64,000 nt of DNA from Ktedonobacter sp. SOSP1-85 (GTDB lineage Bacteria > Chloroflexota > Ktedonobacteria > Ktedonobacterales > Ktedonobacteraceae): contig NZ_BNJI01000001.1 in assembly GCF_016587415.1 (NCBI RefSeq), positions 310,001 to 374,000 on the forward strand, written 5' to 3'. Shown in pieces: positions 60,466 to 64,000 of this stretch. Below the pieces are notes generated by a model, which worked only from the letters and a program-made list of their open reading frames with translations, did no database searches and was not told the DNA's origin. The position numbers were made by a program, and so were the translations under genes. Within the stretch, counting starts at the first letter, position 1. The number at the start of each line of letters is the position of its first letter.

Positions 60466-61823
60466 ACCAGTGTTTTCTCCTCGCTTGCCCTGCGCACGTC
60501 GATCTTCCCTGTAACCACGTCAGAGATCAGCGTCGTGCGGTACTCCTTAATCAATTCGATCTCACGCTCCGCTTTTGTGATTGCATTACTAATAACGTTT
60601 GCTTGTTTATCGATAAAAGAAACTATTTCATGTTGCTCGCCTAGTGGTGGCCAAGGCATAACTATATTTGCCATTCTTGTTAAACCAAGGTCTTTGTTTG
60701 TCGCTCCACGAGTGTACAATTGTGATTGTTGGTAACAAGCATTACTATTTAATGCATGGGCCACAAAGTAAGAATCTGCAAGTTGACGTTTGATTTTGAG
60801 AACAGCGACATGAACCCAAACATTAAAGGGGATTTTTAAATCAACTACTCGTGCAATTCCTGTAGTTCCGCCTTTTGTATATAAAACATCTCCTATTTTA
60901 GGTACAACACGTTTACAAAACTCTTGATAATCTTCTGGCGAAATATATTTTGCATCTTCCAATGACCAACGATCAGTTTTGATGTTTCGTGCTGATATAA
61001 ACATCACTCCACTATCTACGTAATTAGGAGAGAAATGTGGTCCATCAACAATTCTATTACAGATTAATCCGAGTTTCTTAGTTTCCCAGTGCGCCGGGAT
61101 CTCCCCCAGCCACTCGACACCCGATGGCTTCATCGGCATATCCGGGTCGAGTCCACGCGTCACGGCCCGATTGATAATGGCTGCCTTCTGCTCCTTGAGT
61201 AACTGTATGAACCGCTCTTTCTTGGCGATAAAGCGGTCTATCTCAGCTAGCTTGCGGTCTAGAAAGGCAACGATGGCATTTTGTTCTTCAGGAGGGGGAA
61301 CAGGAAGTTCCAGATCACCAAATTCTGCAAATCTAAAGTCAGTTGAACGTTCTCGTATACCTCTGGCAAGAGATAAAATATAACCGCTATGAGCCATAAA
61401 ACGAAGAATTTGGGCGTAATAATAAGGATTTGCGCTATTAATTGGCGTACAGACCGCATATACAGGAGTTCCCTTACCATCTGAATCTGACACCCCTATT
61501 GCGCCTGCAAAAGCATCCATTGCATGGATTATTAAATCCCCCTTGCGAATACCTTGATAGCCAATCTCCAACATTGAATTGGTAAAGCCCTCTGTTCTAC
61601 GATTGATACGAAGTGTTACTATACCATCGCGAAATGCCGTCACAACTTCATCGCTGTCACGGACGGGCCTTTTCATCTGCTTAAAAAGTCTTTTCCCTTT
61701 CAATAACTCCCAATGAGAAGGTATCTCTCCTAACCATGCCACATTAGAAGCTTTGTACGCAGAATATCTTTTCTCTTTCCCTCTGGTAGTTTCCTGTGTG
61801 GGTGTAGTATCCAGGACATCCAT
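60462..61823 (-). CDS. hsdS: Type I restriction enzyme specificity subunit
   Basis: A 453-residue DNA-recognition subunit. Two target-recognition domains (about 25-190 and 240-410) are each followed by a conserved helical region (PPPEEQNAIVAFLDRKLAEI and WPPLGEQHEIVSFIDKQANV). Each domain reads one half of a bipartite site, which cannot be predicted here. The second domain has lower GC content than its neighbours (plus-strand 60600-61050), as expected for exchanged recognition domains. The start overlaps the hsdM stop by one base (TAATG). Confidence 0.93.
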   Translation of the reverse strand: MDVLDTTPTQETTRGKEKRYSAYKASNVAWLGEIPSHWELLKGKRLFKQMKRPVRDSDEVVTAFRDGIVTLRINRRTEGFTNSMLEIGYQGIRKGDLIIHAMDAFAGAIGVSDSDGKGTPVYAVCTPINSANPYYYAQILRFMAHSGYILSLARGIRERSTDFRFAEFGDLELPVPPPEEQNAIVAFLDRKLAEIDRFIAKKERFIQLLKEQKAAIINRAVTRGLDPDMPMKPSGVEWLGEIPAHWETKKLGLICNRIVDGPHFSPNYVDSGVMFISARNIKTDRWSLEDAKYISPEDYQEFCKRVVPKIGDVLYTKGGTTGIARVVDLKIPFNVWVHVAVLKIKRQLADSYFVAHALNSNACYQQSQLYTRGATNKDLGLTRMANIVMPWPPLGEQHEIVSFIDKQANVISNAITKAEREIELIKEYRTTLISDVVTGKIDVRRASEEKTLV

Positions 61824-63886
61824 TAGTCTGCTCCCTCCACGTCTGCGACAATCTGATGAAGTAGCCCCTCTGTCTCATTCTCAAGGGCCAGGATGTCAGC
61901 AGTAATTTCTTCAAGACTGCGTAGCGGTTGGTACTTATAGAAGTACTTGGTGAAGGAGATTTCGTAGCCCTTCAAGGTCTTCTCGTGATTGATCCAGGCA
62001 TCGGGAACATGAGGCTTTACTTCGCGCTCGAAGTACTCCTCAATGTCTTCTTTCAGCGGAACGTTCTCGCTATCGCGAAGCTCTGGATCAGCCTCGTAGA
62101 AGATTGCTCCATGCAACTGGCGCTCGATGACTGGCTCGGCCTCTTCATCGCGCTCGGTAAAGGCGTCACGCAGGACTTTGAGATCTCTGGACTTGAGGGG
62201 AAAAAAGTTTTGCTTGGCCTCGGTCTCCAGCATTCGACACACGGCATTCCAGTCGTGGTGGGGTTCATTCTTTAGCAGGGTCCACAATCGTTCCGCCAGG
62301 TCAACCAGGCGCGGGTCAGTTTTTGTTTTGAAGAGCATCAACTTTTCGGATGTTACGTGAGTGGTAAGGCGCAGGGGACGCTCAACTGTGACCTTCCAGT
62401 AGCCAAAGTCCTCATTGTCGAAAATTTTGCTATCCTCTGTCTCCTCACAGTTCAGGAAGAGCTCGGTTATGGCTTGAATTGTGTCAGGCGTTAACTCGCA
62501 GTTCTTCTTGCCCAGGTTCTTGCGCAGTTTGCGATAGTATTTCTCCGAGGAGGCGTCAATAAGCTGCACCTTGCCCCGGCGATGCTCGGGCTTACGATTC
62601 GAGAGCACCCAGATATAGGTCGCGATGCCCGTGTTATAGAACATGTCCAGCGGTAGGCTAATAATTGCCTCCAGCCAGTCGTTCTCCAGAATCCAGCGCC
62701 GGATATTGCTCTCGCCCTGGCCCGCGTCACCTGTAAAAAGCGCCGAACCATTATGGACAATCGCGATACGGCTCCCCAGCGGTGTCTCGTGCTTCATTTT
62801 GCTCAACATATTCACCAGGAAGAGCAACTGACCATCGCTCACACGCGGCATCAGTGAGAGCTGCTCATTAGTATTTCCCAAAGCATTAACGATATAGCGT
62901 GAATCAGTAATATACTTCTTCTTGCTATCAAATAACGCCTCCTGATCGACCTTCCAGGATTTTCCATAAGGAGGATTTGCCAGCATAAAGTCGAACTCCA
63001 TGCCGCGAAAATAGTCATGGGAGAGCGTTGAACCAAACTTGATATTGGCGGGATCACGTCCCTTAATGAGCATATCCGACTGGCAGATAGCAAAGGTCTC
63101 AGGATTGACTTCCTGCCCATACAGCTCGATAACCACGCTCTTGTTCGCCTCGCCAGCCAGAAGCTTCAACTCTTCTTCGGCTTCGGTCAACATACCACCC
63201 GAGCCGCAGGCATCATCATATACCAGGTACGTCGTGCTCTTAATCTGATCCTTGATAGGCAGAAAGATCAGATTCGCCATCAGCTGGATAATATCGCGTG
63301 GTGTAAAGTGCTCACCAGCTTCTTCATTATTCTCTTCATTGAAGCGTCGAATAAGCTCTTCGAAGACATAACCCATTCCCCGGTTCGTTAGCCCCTCTTG
63401 AATAACCACGTCCCCATTCTTCACCGGCTCAGGACTCAAATTAATATCACCGGAAACAAACTTTTGAATGAGTGGATAGAGGCGGTTGCTCTCCTCTAGC
63501 GTCTGCAACTGATTGCGCAGCTTGAACTTGTCAATAATAACCTGTACATTATCGCTGAAACCATTGAGGTAGGCCTCAAAGTTTGCACGAACCTTACTCG
63601 GTTCATCAAGCAGGCGTTTGAAGGTAAAGCGTGAGGTATTATAAAACACATACTTTGAAACTGTGGTAAGCGCTGGAGCCTTCTGAGAAATACCATAAGT
63701 TTCGAGAGAATCATACTTCGCCAGGACTGCATCCTTCGTTGGTTCTAATAGACAATCCAGGCGGCGCAACACCGTCATTGGCAGAATCACATCGCGATAT
63801 TTACCACGTACATACACATCGCGCAATACATCATCAGCGATGTTCCAGATGAAATTCACGATCGCATTATGAGTAACAAAGTTCAT
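61823..63886 (-). CDS. hsdM: Type I restriction enzyme methyltransferase subunit
   Basis: A 687-residue N6-adenine methyltransferase. The N-terminal HsdM domain is followed by the SAM-binding motif YDDACGSGGMLTEAEEEL (about 225) and the catalytic NPPYG motif (LANPPYGKSW, about 305). A C-terminal extension with a coiled end (LALENETEGLLHQIVADVEG) makes it longer than the usual 500-550 residues. It methylates the host site as M2S1 and forms the restriction complex with HsdR. It is the first gene of the operon; AAAGGA lies about 8 bases before the ATG. Confidence 0.94.
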   Translation of the reverse strand: MNFVTHNAIVNFIWNIADDVLRDVYVRGKYRDVILPMTVLRRLDCLLEPTKDAVLAKYDSLETYGISQKAPALTTVSKYVFYNTSRFTFKRLLDEPSKVRANFEAYLNGFSDNVQVIIDKFKLRNQLQTLEESNRLYPLIQKFVSGDINLSPEPVKNGDVVIQEGLTNRGMGYVFEELIRRFNEENNEEAGEHFTPRDIIQLMANLIFLPIKDQIKSTTYLVYDDACGSGGMLTEAEEELKLLAGEANKSVVIELYGQEVNPETFAICQSDMLIKGRDPANIKFGSTLSHDYFRGMEFDFMLANPPYGKSWKVDQEALFDSKKKYITDSRYIVNALGNTNEQLSLMPRVSDGQLLFLVNMLSKMKHETPLGSRIAIVHNGSALFTGDAGQGESNIRRWILENDWLEAIISLPLDMFYNTGIATYIWVLSNRKPEHRRGKVQLIDASSEKYYRKLRKNLGKKNCELTPDTIQAITELFLNCEETEDSKIFDNEDFGYWKVTVERPLRLTTHVTSEKLMLFKTKTDPRLVDLAERLWTLLKNEPHHDWNAVCRMLETEAKQNFFPLKSRDLKVLRDAFTERDEEAEPVIERQLHGAIFYEADPELRDSENVPLKEDIEEYFEREVKPHVPDAWINHEKTLKGYEISFTKYFYKYQPLRSLEEITADILALENETEGLLHQIVADVEGAD

Positions 63887-64000
63887 GAAATAGTCCTTTA
63901 CATGAGCAAATAGAAAGGGCTAGAGCAACCTCCCCTTACACCGTTATTTTTATGAATGCAAAAGGGAAAATGGCGATCTAGACACGAGAGAGATACTGAC
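63887..64000. other. Upstream region of the hsd operon (window edge)
   Basis: The last 114 bases should hold the hsdM promoter on the minus strand. No gene or clear operator is visible before the window ends. Confidence 0.4.

Noticed and set aside
1..64000. CRISPR arrays, tRNA or rRNA genes, intact transposases and prophage genes
   Set aside because: I looked for regularly spaced repeats, tRNA-like arms and phage or transposase proteins in the gaps and saw none.

Overview
The window is a bacterial chromosome segment of moderately high GC content with dense coding on both strands. The gene repertoire suggests Chloroflexota, most likely class Ktedonobacteria. The hints are a CYP102-type fused P450/reductase, eukaryotic-type Ser/Thr kinases carrying zinc ribbons and an FHA domain, a DUF6391-type protein, a MocR regulator, a pentapeptide-repeat protein, frequent TTG starts and many long perfect hairpins after genes. 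This placement is inference from gene content; no rRNA or tRNA gene is visible.

Layout. 0-3.7 kb: a heterodimeric ABC exporter. 3.7-6 kb: IF-1, pentapeptide-repeat, GNAT and DinB proteins, with palindromic intergenic repeats. 6.2-13.9 kb: a SIS-domain protein divergent from a MocR regulator, a prolyl oligopeptidase, an MFS transporter and a second GNAT enzyme. 14-16 kb: a siderophore-binding lipoprotein overlapping a sucrase/ferredoxin-like protein, with an iron-box-like palindrome upstream. 16.1-20.1 kb: a TetR regulator and a self-sufficient P450 (CYP102 type), headed by a perfect-consensus promoter that seems to give a leaderless mRNA. 20.4-28.8 kb: a membrane-stress-like module (ABC ATPase, FtsX-type permease, membrane protein, PDZ/S41 protease) divergent from a NarL-type two-component system and a NUDIX hydrolase. 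29-31.2 kb: an FCD-type GntR regulator divergent from an enolase-superfamily sugar acid dehydratase. 31.2-43.2 kb: housekeeping and metabolism (zinc-ribbon protein, HU, lspA-rluD, DksA-like protein, glgB, LOG-like protein, LysE and EamA transporters, HDAC-like amidohydrolase). 43.6-49.5 kb: two Ser/Thr kinases (one broken by a frameshift) around an APH-fold protein, a rhodanese and a DUF6391 protein. 49.6-53.8 kb: sucA-sucB of the 2-oxoglutarate dehydrogenase complex. 53.8-64 kb: a sparser accessory region with RmuC, a MITE-like inverted-repeat element, an HNH nuclease, a membrane protein and a complete type I restriction-modification operon (hsdM-hsdS-hsdR).

The most interesting points are the TetR/P450 control region, the complementary degenerate ATPase site of the ABC exporter, the frameshifted kinase, stand-alone hairpin relics resembling IS200/IS605 ends, the MITE-like element beside the restriction operon, and the many long perfect hairpins, one of which lies between two divergent genes. 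I saw no CRISPR array, intact transposase or prophage.
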